A DNA stretch of 64,000 nt from Deinococcus aquatilis DSM 23025 (GTDB lineage Bacteria; Deinococcota; Deinococci; Deinococcales; Deinococcaceae), in the NCBI RefSeq assembly GCF_000378445.1, contig NZ_KB899703.1:60568-124567 (forward strand), in the 5' to 3' direction. Of the stretch, positions 34,802 through 43,564 are shown piece by piece. The notes beneath the pieces are model-generated. The model did no database searches. It was given only the letters and a program-made list of their open reading frames with translations, and was not told the DNA's origin. The translations under genes and the position numbers were made by a program. The first letter of the stretch is position 1, and each line of letters begins with the position of its first letter.

Positions 34802-37162
34802 ATGAGCAAAAAAGTTGTGCTGGGCACGCTGCTGACCCTGACCGTGCTGATGGCCTGCTCGCGCCCGGATGAGAGCCGGTCCCAGGTACCCGATCCCTAC
34901 GCGGGCGGCCAGACCTACCCCTGGAGTGACCGCCTCGATCCGCCCGGTACCGACCCCAGTGCTGACCCCTACGCGGGCGGTCAGACCTACCCCTGGACAG
35001 GTATCCGCACCCCCGCCGCCTCACTGGAGGCTCAGGCCCTCGGCAGCGGCGACAATTTCCTTTCCGACCTGACCTGGACGAGTGCCACCAACGCGTGGGG
35101 GCCAGTCGAAAAAGACCAGAGCAACGGCGACAAGTTTGCCACCGACGGACGCTCCATCACCATCGGTGGGCAGGTGTTCGCCAAAGGTCTGGGCGTCCAT
35201 GCGGCGTCCGAGATCAGCTATGCAGTGGGCGGGATGTGCAACACGTTTACTGCCAGCGTCGGGCTGGATGATGAGGTGGGCGACCGGGGCACAGTGGTGT
35301 TTCAGGTCTGGAACGGCACGGCCACCAAGCTCTACGATTCGGGGTTGGTCCGGGGCGTGGACGCGGCCAAACCGGTCAGCGTGAATATCGCAGGCGTACA
35401 GAACCTGCGCCTGGTGGTCACCGACAACGGCGACGGTGTCAGCTACGACCATGCCGACTGGGCCAACGCCAGCGTCAGTTGTCCGGCCCAGCAGCCCAGC
35501 GGCGACACGTTTATTTCTGCCCTGACCTGGACCAGTGCCACCAACACCTGGGGGCCAGTCGAACGCGACCAGAGCAACGGCGAAAAGCTGGCAGGTGATG
35601 GGCGACCCCTGACCATCGGCGGGCAGGTGTTTGCCAAAGGGCTGGGCGTCCACGCGGCGTCCGAGATCGGTTATGCCCTGAGCGGTCAGTGCAGCACCTT
35701 CACGGCCAGCGTGGGGGTGGATGACGAGGTGGGCGACAAGGGAACAGTGGTGTTTCAGGTCTGGAACGGCACGGCCAGCAAGCTCTACGACTCCGGCATC
35801 CTGCGCGGCACGGACGCGGCCAAACCGGTCAGCGTGAATGTGGCGGGCGTGCAGAATCTGCGGCTGGTGGTCACCAACAGTGGCGACGGCGTCAGCTTCG
35901 ACCATGCCGATTGGGCCGATGCCCGCCTGACCTGTGCAGGCGACAGCACCGCGCCCGCCGCCCCCAGCGCCCTCACCGCGTCGCCCCAGACGGGCGGCTC
36001 TGCTCCGGGCGGCATCGTGCTGGACTGGGCCGACAATTCCGAATCCGACTTGGCGGGTTACCGGGTGTACCGTGCGGTGCGGGCTGATGGCCTGTACAGC
36101 CTGATCACCCCTCAGGGCCTCACTGCGTCCACCTTCACCGATACGTACGCTCCCGAGAATGCTTCCTCGTTTTACCGTGTGGTTGCTACCGATTCGGGCG
36201 GAAACACCTCGGCGGCGGCCTCGGCCAACGCCCTGCGCCCCCCGGCTCCTACCACCAGCACCTACAGCTACGCGGCTCTTGCCAACCAGCCGTACAGCGT
36301 CTCGGAGGCACAGGGCCGGATGCTGAACGGCAGGCTCTACACCTTCGGCGGATTCGACAGCCTGAAGGGATGCTGCACGCCCACCAACCGGGCCTACATG
36401 TACGATCCGGCCACCAATGTCTGGACACCGCTGGCCTACATGCCCGAAAAAGGCGTGACGCACGCGGGCCTGACCACCGACGGAACCAGCCTCTATTACG
36501 CGGGCGGCTACCTCGCCAACTCGACCTGGAACGGTCAGATTTTCGGCACCAGGGCCGTGTGGCGCTACGATCCGGCCAGCAATACCTACAGCCGCCTGCC
36601 CGATCTGCCCACCGAGAGGGCCGCCGGACAGCTGGAATATCTGGACGGCAAGCTGCATTACTTTGGCGGCACCAACCTGGCCCGCACCCAGAATGTGGGC
36701 GACCACTATGTCCTGGACCTGACAGGCGCAGCCTCGGCCTGGACGGTGGCGGCTCCTCTTCCCAATCCGCGCCATCACATGGGATCAGCGGTCATGGGCG
36801 GCAAAATCTATGCCGTGGGCGGTCAGCACGGGCACGATCAGGCATCCGTAACGCAGGCGTCGCTGCACGTGTACGACCCCGCCACCAACACCTGGACGGC
36901 CCTCACGAGCCTGCCGCGTGCCCGGAGCCACATCGCCAATTCCACCTTCGTGCTGGCCGGACGCCTGATCGTGGCAGGCGGCGAATCCTCGCACGAACGG
37001 CCCATCTCGGACGTGAGCGCGTACGACCCCGCGACCAATACCTGGACGGCCCTGACGCCCCTTCCAGTCGCCCGTTCCTCCAGCGTGGCAGGCCCAACCG
37101 GACAGGGATTTCTGTACACGGGCGGAAACTCGCGGGGTGGCTGGCTGGTCTTGCCGCAGTAG
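34802..37162 (+). CDS. Lipoprotein: two NPCBM, FN3 and kelch propeller
   Basis: A 786-residue exported lipoprotein. Clean signal (MSKKVVLGTLLTLTVLMAC), lipobox LMAC with C19. Two copies of DPYAGGQTYPW(S/T) follow. Then NPCBM about 82-222, NPCBM about 228-378, fibronectin III-like about 385-475 (AGYRVYRAVRADGLYSLI), and a kelch propeller about 485-786 (LNGRLYTFGGFDSL; NTWTALTPLPVARSSS). It recombines the same modules found in the three other large lipoproteins. AAGGAG lies 6 bases before the ATG. Likely a surface glycan-binding protein with a propeller head. Confidence 0.87.
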   Translation: MSKKVVLGTLLTLTVLMACSRPDESRSQVPDPYAGGQTYPWSDRLDPPGTDPSADPYAGGQTYPWTGIRTPAASLEAQALGSGDNFLSDLTWTSATNAWGPVEKDQSNGDKFATDGRSITIGGQVFAKGLGVHAASEISYAVGGMCNTFTASVGLDDEVGDRGTVVFQVWNGTATKLYDSGLVRGVDAAKPVSVNIAGVQNLRLVVTDNGDGVSYDHADWANASVSCPAQQPSGDTFISALTWTSATNTWGPVERDQSNGEKLAGDGRPLTIGGQVFAKGLGVHAASEIGYALSGQCSTFTASVGVDDEVGDKGTVVFQVWNGTASKLYDSGILRGTDAAKPVSVNVAGVQNLRLVVTNSGDGVSFDHADWADARLTCAGDSTAPAAPSALTASPQTGGSAPGGIVLDWADNSESDLAGYRVYRAVRADGLYSLITPQGLTASTFTDTYAPENASSFYRVVATDSGGNTSAAASANALRPPAPTTSTYSYAALANQPYSVSEAQGRMLNGRLYTFGGFDSLKGCCTPTNRAYMYDPATNVWTPLAYMPEKGVTHAGLTTDGTSLYYAGGYLANSTWNGQIFGTRAVWRYDPASNTYSRLPDLPTERAAGQLEYLDGKLHYFGGTNLARTQNVGDHYVLDLTGAASAWTVAAPLPNPRHHMGSAVMGGKIYAVGGQHGHDQASVTQASLHVYDPATNTWTALTSLPRARSHIANSTFVLAGRLIVAGGESSHERPISDVSAYDPATNTWTALTPLPVARSSSVAGPTGQGFLYTGGNSRGGWLVLPQ

Positions 37163-37175
37163 GCGCTCCAAGAAA

Positions 37176-37210
37176 AGCGGGAAGTGGTCGGTAGAGGACC
37201 ATTTCCCGCT
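37176..37210. terminator. Bidirectional terminator
   Basis: A 14-bp stem with one mismatch (G opposite T), AGCGGGAAGTGGTC / GACCATTTCCCGCT, between the convergent lipoprotein and hydrolase genes. TTTTCTT follows on the minus strand. Confidence 0.8.
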
Positions 37211-37282
37211 CTCTTGTCTCTGGACTGTCAGGGCAATTTCTTCTCAGCTCAGTCTCGGGCCTCTCTGCTTCAGGCGGAATTT

Positions 37283-38224
37283 CTACAGGTTGGCCCTCAG
37301 CCAGACCAGGGTCGTTGCCCAGGCGTTTTCGGCGGCGTCGCGCTTGTAGTTGGCTCCGGTGTCGTTGTGGAAGGCGTGGTTGGCTCCGGGATAGATCAAG
37401 AACTGGTGCTTCACACCCGCAGCGGTCAGGGCCGCATCGGTGGCGGCTGCGTTGCCCGTGATGCGGTTGTCCAGCTTGCCGTAAACGCCCAGCACCGCCG
37501 CCCTGATCTTGGGAATCTCGGCAAATGAGGGCGAGGGGCCGTAGAAGGGAATAGCGGCCTTCAGGTCAGGCAGTTTGGTCGACAGCAGCCAGGTCATGCC
37601 GCCGCCCCAGCAAAAGCCCAGCATGCCGAAGCGGTCGGCCTGTGCGCCGGATTGTGCTTTCAGGAACTCCACGGCGGCCAGCCCATGCGCCGCGTGCGTC
37701 TCGGCGGGTGTCCGGGCAATAAAGGCCGAAATCTGGGCGGTGTCGGTAAACTTGTCCGTTCCGCCCTCCGAGGAAACGAAATCAGGAGCCAGCGCGATGT
37801 ACCCCGCTTTGGCAGCCCGCCGGGCCACGTCCTGGATATGGGGTTGCAGGCCACGGTTTTCGTGAATGACCATCACGATGGGCGCAGAGGTCACGCCCTT
37901 CGGACGGGCGAGGTAGGCAAAATTGGTGCGCCCCAACGCCTCATAGGTGACTGGGCCAGCGTCCAGCGAGGCGTCGTCTGGAGCCACCTGATAGGTGTTC
38001 TTGGCCGCCTCGTTCTGCGGCGGGGCCGTCTGTGCGGCGGCCAGTTCCGCAGCGCTTACCCCAGCTACTCCCAGCGAGGCCAGCAGCGTACGTGCTCCCA
38101 CCACCGAACCACCCAGCAACACGCTCCGGCGCAGAAATTCCCGGCGTTCCAGTTCGCCTTCGCGGTAATCCTCTGTAAACTCCTCGGCCACGTAACGGAA
38201 CAGGTCTTGCTGGTAGTCGCTCAT
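37283..38224 (-). CDS. Dienelactone hydrolase family protein with Tat-like leader
   Basis: A 313-residue alpha/beta hydrolase. The N-terminal ERREFLRRSVLLGGSVVGAR resembles a twin-arginine signal, so it is probably exported. Catalytic triad: Cys in GFCWGGG, Asp in YGKLDNRI, His in ANHAFHND, the Cys-Asp-His set of carboxymethylenebutenolidases. VIHENRGLQPHIQDVARR is another family motif. AAAGGAG precedes the ATG. It might hydrolyse ester or lactone groups on extracellular substrates; its link to the glycan island is positional only. Confidence 0.85.
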   Translation of the reverse strand: MSDYQQDLFRYVAEEFTEDYREGELERREFLRRSVLLGGSVVGARTLLASLGVAGVSAAELAAAQTAPPQNEAAKNTYQVAPDDASLDAGPVTYEALGRTNFAYLARPKGVTSAPIVMVIHENRGLQPHIQDVARRAAKAGYIALAPDFVSSEGGTDKFTDTAQISAFIARTPAETHAAHGLAAVEFLKAQSGAQADRFGMLGFCWGGGMTWLLSTKLPDLKAAIPFYGPSPSFAEIPKIRAAVLGVYGKLDNRITGNAAATDAALTAAGVKHQFLIYPGANHAFHNDTGANYKRDAAENAWATTLVWLRANL

Positions 38225-38451
38225 GCTTCTCTCCTTTGAATCTCACTGGGTAGTGCAGGCAATGTAATTGGTCAGCCGCTTCAAGAGATGTAGTCAGGCC
38301 CACCAAGATTGAAGGCCGGATCAGATCAATATTTAAAAATGAGTAAGATATGTGACGCGAGACAATGAAAATGTCAGTCTCATTCAATCGAAATCCAGAT
38401 ATTCATCCGCCGTTAGCGAATCTGTTGCGTCGGGTGCGGCACAGTTCTGGA

Positions 38452-39696
38452 ATGAAAGAGAATGTCAAGTTTGTTCCAACCTCTGGTGCACACTTGTGCC
38501 TCCCTGTCCTGACGGCGCTGTGCGCTGCTCTGCTGAGCGCGTCTGCACAGGCTCAAATCACCTACAGCGGCCCTATCACCATCACCAAGGGAGGCGTGTA
38601 CTCGGGAAACTGGGAAAGCCTCAATCCCGACAAGCCTGCCGTGACGATTTCTACCAGTGAAGCCGTCGTCATCGAAAACTCCAATATCCAGAGCCGGGGT
38701 GCCCTGATCCGCAGCCGGTATGCCAAGGCCAATCTGACGGTTCGCAATTCCCGCGGGGTGGCGCTGAATCCGGGCCTGGCGGCCAGTTACCGCCGCACGC
38801 CCGGTTACTTCGTTCACCTTGAAGAATTTCAGAGTGCGCGGATCGAGAACAATGAACTGATCGGCACGTCCGGCATGTACTTCAACAAGTTTCTGGGCGA
38901 TCCCAACAAGGGCCACACCATCAAGGTCCTGCGGAACAAGGCGCAGAACATTGACGGGCGCTACAGCGACGGCCCCAATGCCTTTTCCACCACCGGCTTT
39001 TACCGGGTTCAGTTCGTGCAGTTCAATGATGTCAAGAATATTCCCAATGCCGAGATTGCCTGGAACCAGATCATCAATGAACCCGGCAAGAGCCGCGTCG
39101 AAGAAAACATCAACATGTATGTCAGCAGCGGTACGCCCAACAGTCCAGTCCTGATTCACGACAACTACATTCAGGGAGCCTACCCAGCCGATCCGGTGAG
39201 CGACAAATACGGCGGCGGCGGCATCATGCTGGGTGACGGTCAGGCCAGTAGTGTCGCCAAGGCGTCGGCGTATCTGCGGGCCTACAACAATCAGATCGTC
39301 AGCACCTCGAATCAGGGCATCGCCATTGCTGCCGGTCACAACAACGAGGCCTACAACAACCGCGTCATTTCCAGCGGCCTGCTGCCCGATGGCCGCCGCA
39401 TCCCTTCTCAGAACGTGGGCATCTACGTCTGGGATCTTCACGGCGACAAGGCCCGCAAGACCTTCTTCAACAACGTGATGTACAACAACGTGGTGGGCTG
39501 GGCGCAGCCTGCGAAGTCTCCGACGGCCCAGAATTCGTTCTGGTTTCCCGACTGCGACACCGAAACCCGCAGTTCCAAAAACTGCAAGAACAATACTGCG
39601 CTGACCGGAACCATCACCCGCGAGATGGAAGCTCAGGAATTCGACCGCTGGCAGGCCAAGCTCCGGGCGTCGAGGGTGGTTCTCGGCCCCAACTGA
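38452..39696 (+). CDS. Secreted right-handed parallel beta-helix protein
   Basis: A 414-residue protein from the ATG at 38452, which gives a normal signal peptide ending ALLSASAQA; in-frame ATGs at 38365 and 38371 would add an atypical leader and no start has a strong ribosome-binding site. The mature protein has repeated short strands (VVIENSNIQSRGALI, LTVRNSRGVALN, ARIENNELIGTSG), a right-handed beta-helix. It is a clear paralogue of the C-terminal part of the protein at 43565-45313, sharing GKSRVE(E/D)NIN and SSGTPNSP. Such folds occur in polysaccharide lyases and epimerases; catalytic residues cannot be assigned. Confidence 0.75.
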   Translation: MKENVKFVPTSGAHLCLPVLTALCAALLSASAQAQITYSGPITITKGGVYSGNWESLNPDKPAVTISTSEAVVIENSNIQSRGALIRSRYAKANLTVRNSRGVALNPGLAASYRRTPGYFVHLEEFQSARIENNELIGTSGMYFNKFLGDPNKGHTIKVLRNKAQNIDGRYSDGPNAFSTTGFYRVQFVQFNDVKNIPNAEIAWNQIINEPGKSRVEENINMYVSSGTPNSPVLIHDNYIQGAYPADPVSDKYGGGGIMLGDGQASSVAKASAYLRAYNNQIVSTSNQGIAIAAGHNNEAYNNRVISSGLLPDGRRIPSQNVGIYVWDLHGDKARKTFFNNVMYNNVVGWAQPAKSPTAQNSFWFPDCDTETRSSKNCKNNTALTGTITREMEAQEFDRWQAKLRASRVVLGPN

Positions 39697-39716
39697 TCAA
39701 ACTGTTTTGCCATGAA

Positions 39717-39766
39717 ATCAGGTTCGCTGCGCTTTCCCTGGCCTGGGAAAGCAGAGCGAACCTGAT
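39717..39766. terminator. Long bidirectional terminator hairpin
   Basis: Stem ATCAGGTTCGCT / AGCGAACCTGAT continued by GCTTTCCC / GGGAAAGC after a 2-base internal loop; between convergent beta-helix and GH43 genes. Confidence 0.85.
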
Positions 39767-39785
39767 CTCTCGTTCCGGGTTGTAC

Positions 39786-40709
39786 TCAGTCGCAGGCTTC
39801 GGCGTTCACTGAGGGAAAGGTCAGTCTCAGGTGGCCGCCGTCGAGCTGAAGAGGCAGAAAGTGCAGTGCCCGGCGGCCTTTCGGGTAGCCGCAACGTCCG
39901 GTTTCCCAGGCGTGATAGGCCAGTTGCCAGTGCCCGGTCGCGGTGCGGAAGGCGTGGCTGTGGCCCGGCCCGGCCAGTCGCCCGTGTGAAGCCAGGACGG
40001 GCGCATTACAGGTTTTGTGGAAGGGGCCGAGTGGAGTGGGGCCGGAGGCATGGCCCACCGCGTAGCTTTCATCTCCAAAATCGGCGCACGAGTACAGCAG
40101 ATGAAAGACGCCGTCTCCTTCAATGACCTGCGGCGCTTCCACGAGTTCGCGCTCCCAGGGTTCGGTGGCGGTCAGCAGGGCAACCGGGTCGCTCAGCAGG
40201 CTCAGGCCGTCGCTGCTCAGGGCCGCCCCCCACAGCTGCGTGGGCTGTCCGACAGCGTTGCCGTCATTTTTCCAGTACAGGTAATGCTCTCCGGTCGCCG
40301 TGATCAGCACATTGGGATCAATCGCGCCGCCCGATTCCAGCATCGTGATCAGCGGTTGATCGGCGGCCACAAAGGGGCCCTGCGGACATTCGCTGGTGGC
40401 GACCCCGATCACCTGGCGTCCGCTTCGGCGCAGGCGGGCCGTGAAGTACAGCACGTAACGCTGTCCCAGTTTGGCCACTTCCGGTGCCCAGGTGAAACCG
40501 CGCCGCACCCAGCGGGGCAGCACCGGTAAGGCGTCTCCCAGCAGGCTGAAGCTCTGAAGGTCAGCACTGAACACCACTGGAACATTGATCCCCGGCGTAT
40601 TGGTGGCATAGACGAAATAGCCTTCCGGGGCCAGCAAGACGTTGGGATCGGGCAAGTCTTCGGCAGCAGGGTGGAACACTCTGGGGAGGAGCGCCGTGAG
40701 TTGTTTCAT
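39786..40709 (-). CDS. Glycoside hydrolase family 43-like protein
   Basis: A 307-residue five-bladed propeller glycosidase of the GH43/GH117-like fold, typically acting on arabinose- or xylose-containing glycans. The three catalytic acids fit: Asp in LPDPNVLLA (base), Asp in GAIDPNVLI (pKa modulator), Glu in ELVEAPQVI (acid). No signal peptide is seen, so it may work in the cytoplasm. A TAACAT -10 box ends 6 bases before the ATG, suggesting a leaderless transcript. It is next to a GH2 gene on the same strand with its own terminator between. Confidence 0.85.
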   Translation of the reverse strand: MKQLTALLPRVFHPAAEDLPDPNVLLAPEGYFVYATNTPGINVPVVFSADLQSFSLLGDALPVLPRWVRRGFTWAPEVAKLGQRYVLYFTARLRRSGRQVIGVATSECPQGPFVAADQPLITMLESGGAIDPNVLITATGEHYLYWKNDGNAVGQPTQLWGAALSSDGLSLLSDPVALLTATEPWERELVEAPQVIEGDGVFHLLYSCADFGDESYAVGHASGPTPLGPFHKTCNAPVLASHGRLAGPGHSHAFRTATGHWQLAYHAWETGRCGYPKGRRALHFLPLQLDGGHLRLTFPSVNAEACD

Positions 40710-40715
40710 AAGGTA

Positions 40716-40721
40716 ATGTTA
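40716..40721 (-). promoter_or_regulatory. Probable -10 box of the GH43 gene
   Basis: TAACAT on the minus strand lies 6 bases upstream of the ATG; this is leaderless spacing. No convincing -35 box is seen. Confidence 0.4.
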
Positions 40722-40861
40722 ATTTAACTCCTGATCACTGACCTTTTTCTGACAACGCTTCTGGAGTCATTATGTACCGACCACCTGGGAACCAATGGTA
40801 TCTTTACACCACATAGAGTCGGGGAGTTGCGTTTGAGACGGTGAATTTGTAAGCATAGACA

Positions 40862-40904
40862 CTTGCAGCCGCCCTCTTCATGTAGAAGTAGGAGCGGCTG
40901 CAAG
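40862..40904. terminator. Inverted repeat downstream of the GH2 gene
   Basis: An 11-bp perfect outer stem CTTGCAGCCGC / GCGGCTGCAAG with partial inner pairing (CCT/AGG, CTTC/GAAG). It lies between GH2 and GH43 and is probably a terminator. Confidence 0.6.
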
Positions 40905-40980
40905 CGCCAGTTGAGATTCTGAGAGTTCAGTAGGAGGTCAGCGGACCTTCGGCCTTCATTTTCTCACTTTTCCGTCAGTC

Positions 40981-42837
40981 TTACTCCTGATCGGTGATGG
41001 CAAAAAGTTCGTCGTCGGCCCGCTTGAGCCAGTGCGCCGCGTGTCCGTAAGGGTTCATCACCGGGTCGATGGTCATTTCCCTGGCCGTGCGCGTGCCCTG
41101 GGTGCTGCGGGCCAGCGACAGGAGGTCGGCTTTGGGCGTACGGTCCTCGTACAGCAGGCCGTTTTTCTCCTGAAACGTGTCGGTCAGTTGGGTATAGCAA
41201 AAGCCTGATAACCCGTGACAGTCGTGGATGGCCCTCAGCAGAGCCGCGTAATCCTCTACGAAATCGGCCTCGTTCTGAGAATGGCTGTAGCCCCAGCCGC
41301 TGCTGTGATCGGGAATATAGGCGATGCCGCCGAACTCCGAGAGCATGACGGGCTGTCCTGTGGCCTGAAAGTCGCCCAGCGTGAGGGCGCGGTCTGCGGG
41401 CTGCTGCTGCTCCAGCGAGAGCCGCGTGGATTCCAGCGTACCGTAGCGCCGCCGCAACATCTCGGGGTCGTCGGCGTAATCGTGGATGGTCAGGATATCG
41501 GTGGCGATGTGTTCCCAGCCGTCGTTGCCGATCACTGGGCGGCTGGGATCGAGGGTCTTGGTCAGGTGGTACAGCGTGCGGACATAGTCGCGGTGGGCGG
41601 GGTTGGTGGGCAGGTCGGGCACTCCCCAGGATTCGTTGAACGGTACCCACGCCACGATGCAGGGATGTGAGCGGTCACGTTCCAGCACCTCGGTCCATTC
41701 CTGAATCAGGCAGTGCACCGCCTGGGGCGTAAAGCGGTACGGGCTGGGCATTTCTTCCCAGACCAGCAGGCCCAGCACGTCGCACCAGTACAGCCAGCGC
41801 GGAGACTCGATCTTCTGATGCTTGCGTGCGCCGTTGAAACCCAGTTGACGGGTCAGCTCCACGTCGCGGCGCAGTTCGGCGTCCGTGGCGGTCATCAGGC
41901 TTTGGGGCCAGTAGCCCTGATCCAGCACCATCTTGAGGTAATAGGGCCGCCCATTGAGCACGAAGCGGTTGCCGGTCACGCCCACGAACCGCAGCGCCGT
42001 ATAGCTCTGGACGCGGTCGAGCACCGTCTCGCCCAACATCAGTTCCACCACCGCGTCCAGCAGTTGAGGATGATTCGGACTCCAGAGCAGCTCGTTGCGG
42101 AAATCGTCGATGCCGGGGTCAGACAGCGCGATCTGGCGCGATATCTCGGCCTGGGCCAGTCCGTAGCGGTCGTCGGCCAGCAGGGTTTCATTGCGGTACA
42201 GGCGCACGCGGACGCTCAGGCCCACTGGAATCGGCCCCCTGATGTCCAGCTCCACGCCAATCTGCCAGCGCTGCAAATCCGACGTCCACCGCAGCTTCTG
42301 GATATAGGTTTCAGGCACGCGTTCCAGCCAGACGGTCTGCCAGATGCCGGTGGTGCGCGGATACCAGATCGAATGCGGCTCAAGCTGCCAGTCCTGCTTG
42401 CCGCGCGGTTTGGCCAGGTCGTGTGGATTGTCCTGTGCGCGTACCACGATTTCGACCGTTTCGCCTGCCCGCGCCTGCTGGGTGATGTCGGCACTGAAAG
42501 GGGTATGGCCGCCGCTGTGCTGGGCCACCAGCCGCCCGTTGGCCCACACGGTCGCGTGGTAATCCACGGCCCCGAAGTGCAGCAGCAGTCTCTCCGCTCG
42601 TTCTTCTGGCGTGGGGGTCAGTGTCAGCCCGTACCACACCACCGAATGAAAGCCCTCGTCGTGAATGCCGCTCAGCACGCTTTCGGGGGCGTAAGGAACC
42701 TGAATCTCACGGTCGAACACCACCTCGCTGGGGTGCTGCCACAGTCCAGCGTCTTCAAAGCAAAACTGCCAGGTACCGCTGAGGTCGCGCCAATGCCCGC
42801 GCTCCAGCAGTGGGGTGGGATGGGTGGAATACGGCAC
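40981..42837 (-). CDS. Glycoside hydrolase family 2 (beta-galactosidase/glucuronidase-like)
   Basis: A 618-residue retaining glycosidase. Domains: jelly-roll sugar-binding domain (about 10-185, with [15 protein letters not shown], a GH2 hallmark), an Ig-like domain (about 190-285), and a TIM barrel (from about 290). The acid/base is Glu in VPFNESWG and the nucleophile is Glu in MLSEFGGI. No signal peptide is evident, so it probably cleaves imported oligosaccharides. It starts at a GTG preceded by AGGAG with 6-base spacing. Exact substrate (galactoside, mannoside, glucuronide) is undetermined. Confidence 0.88.
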   Translation of the reverse strand: MPYSTHPTPLLERGHWRDLSGTWQFCFEDAGLWQHPSEVVFDREIQVPYAPESVLSGIHDEGFHSVVWYGLTLTPTPEERAERLLLHFGAVDYHATVWANGRLVAQHSGGHTPFSADITQQARAGETVEIVVRAQDNPHDLAKPRGKQDWQLEPHSIWYPRTTGIWQTVWLERVPETYIQKLRWTSDLQRWQIGVELDIRGPIPVGLSVRVRLYRNETLLADDRYGLAQAEISRQIALSDPGIDDFRNELLWSPNHPQLLDAVVELMLGETVLDRVQSYTALRFVGVTGNRFVLNGRPYYLKMVLDQGYWPQSLMTATDAELRRDVELTRQLGFNGARKHQKIESPRWLYWCDVLGLLVWEEMPSPYRFTPQAVHCLIQEWTEVLERDRSHPCIVAWVPFNESWGVPDLPTNPAHRDYVRTLYHLTKTLDPSRPVIGNDGWEHIATDILTIHDYADDPEMLRRRYGTLESTRLSLEQQQPADRALTLGDFQATGQPVMLSEFGGIAYIPDHSSGWGYSHSQNEADFVEDYAALLRAIHDCHGLSGFCYTQLTDTFQEKNGLLYEDRTPKADLLSLARSTQGTRTAREMTIDPVMNPYGHAAHWLKRADDELFAITDQE

Positions 42838-43564
42838 AAGATGCTCCTGCTGCCGAATCGACTGGTCCGGCGGGGAAAGAGGACGGAAAGAGGTGAGGGC
42901 GTCACGGCTCAGACCTCTTGGGCGGGGCGCTTCCCACTACACCGCAAGTGCTGGTCTGAGAAGGCAAAGATAAAGACTGCCGATGATGAATGCCCACCGT
43001 CTGCTTGCACGAATGTTCAGGAATGAGCAAAGACCCCGGAGCAGAGGGTGAAGACCACTCACCTAGCCACTGAACCGAGTGGCTCGGCTATCGATAATTA
43101 AATGAGAATAGAATGTGAATAGCGCTTTACGTTTGCAAAAAAGGCCGCCCAAGCGCATCCATAAGTCCTGATCCACCCGTTCAGAACGCAGCAGTCAGAT
43201 GAGTTGCGGGATTTCGATCAACACCGTCGTGAGCGATAGAAACCCCCTCCAGGTCTGGGTACAAAAGTCAGAATTCCGTAAGAACTGTCCTGCGTATAGT
43301 CTAAGCGTCAGGTAAAGATACTCCTGACTGAGTGAGGCGACGACACCTGTTCTGTAATCCGGGCACCTCGAACAGGTCGAGCCAGTGGTGCGACCGTCTA
43401 TCAGTCCCTGCGCCCGTTCTGGTGCGCCGAGTCTCTCTATTGCAGCCCTGCAAGATCAGTTCCGTCTCTCCCCAGGAGTTCTGCCGTTGTCCGCCGTTCT
43501 GCCGCCGCTGTCTGGGCGACTGGATGCCGGACAGGGTGAGGCGGTGTGTTCGAGGAGTTTTCCC
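42838..43564. other. 727-base intergenic region
   Basis: Between the divergent GH2 gene and the beta-helix lipoprotein. It holds a small hairpin (AGCCACT / AGTGGCT at 43065-43084), an AT-rich stretch at 43090-43145 and a further AT-rich zone near 43280-43320 likely to hold promoters. Open frames in 43332-43700 are not supported as genes. Confidence 0.4.

Noticed and set aside
35021..36778. 585-codon open frame on the minus strand
   Set aside because: Antisense to the kelch lipoprotein; its Val/Gly/His-rich sequence is a mirror of the NPCBM repeats and matches no family.
14981..37162. NPCBM repeats considered as a CRISPR-like or satellite repeat
   Set aside because: The repeated units are protein domains of about 140 residues, diverged at the DNA level and inside genes; there are no short regular repeats with spacers.
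43332..43564. Upstream in-frame extension of the beta-helix lipoprotein
   Set aside because: The extension is Pro/Ser/Arg-rich without a start context, while GTG at 43565 has GAGGAG and begins a normal lipoprotein signal.
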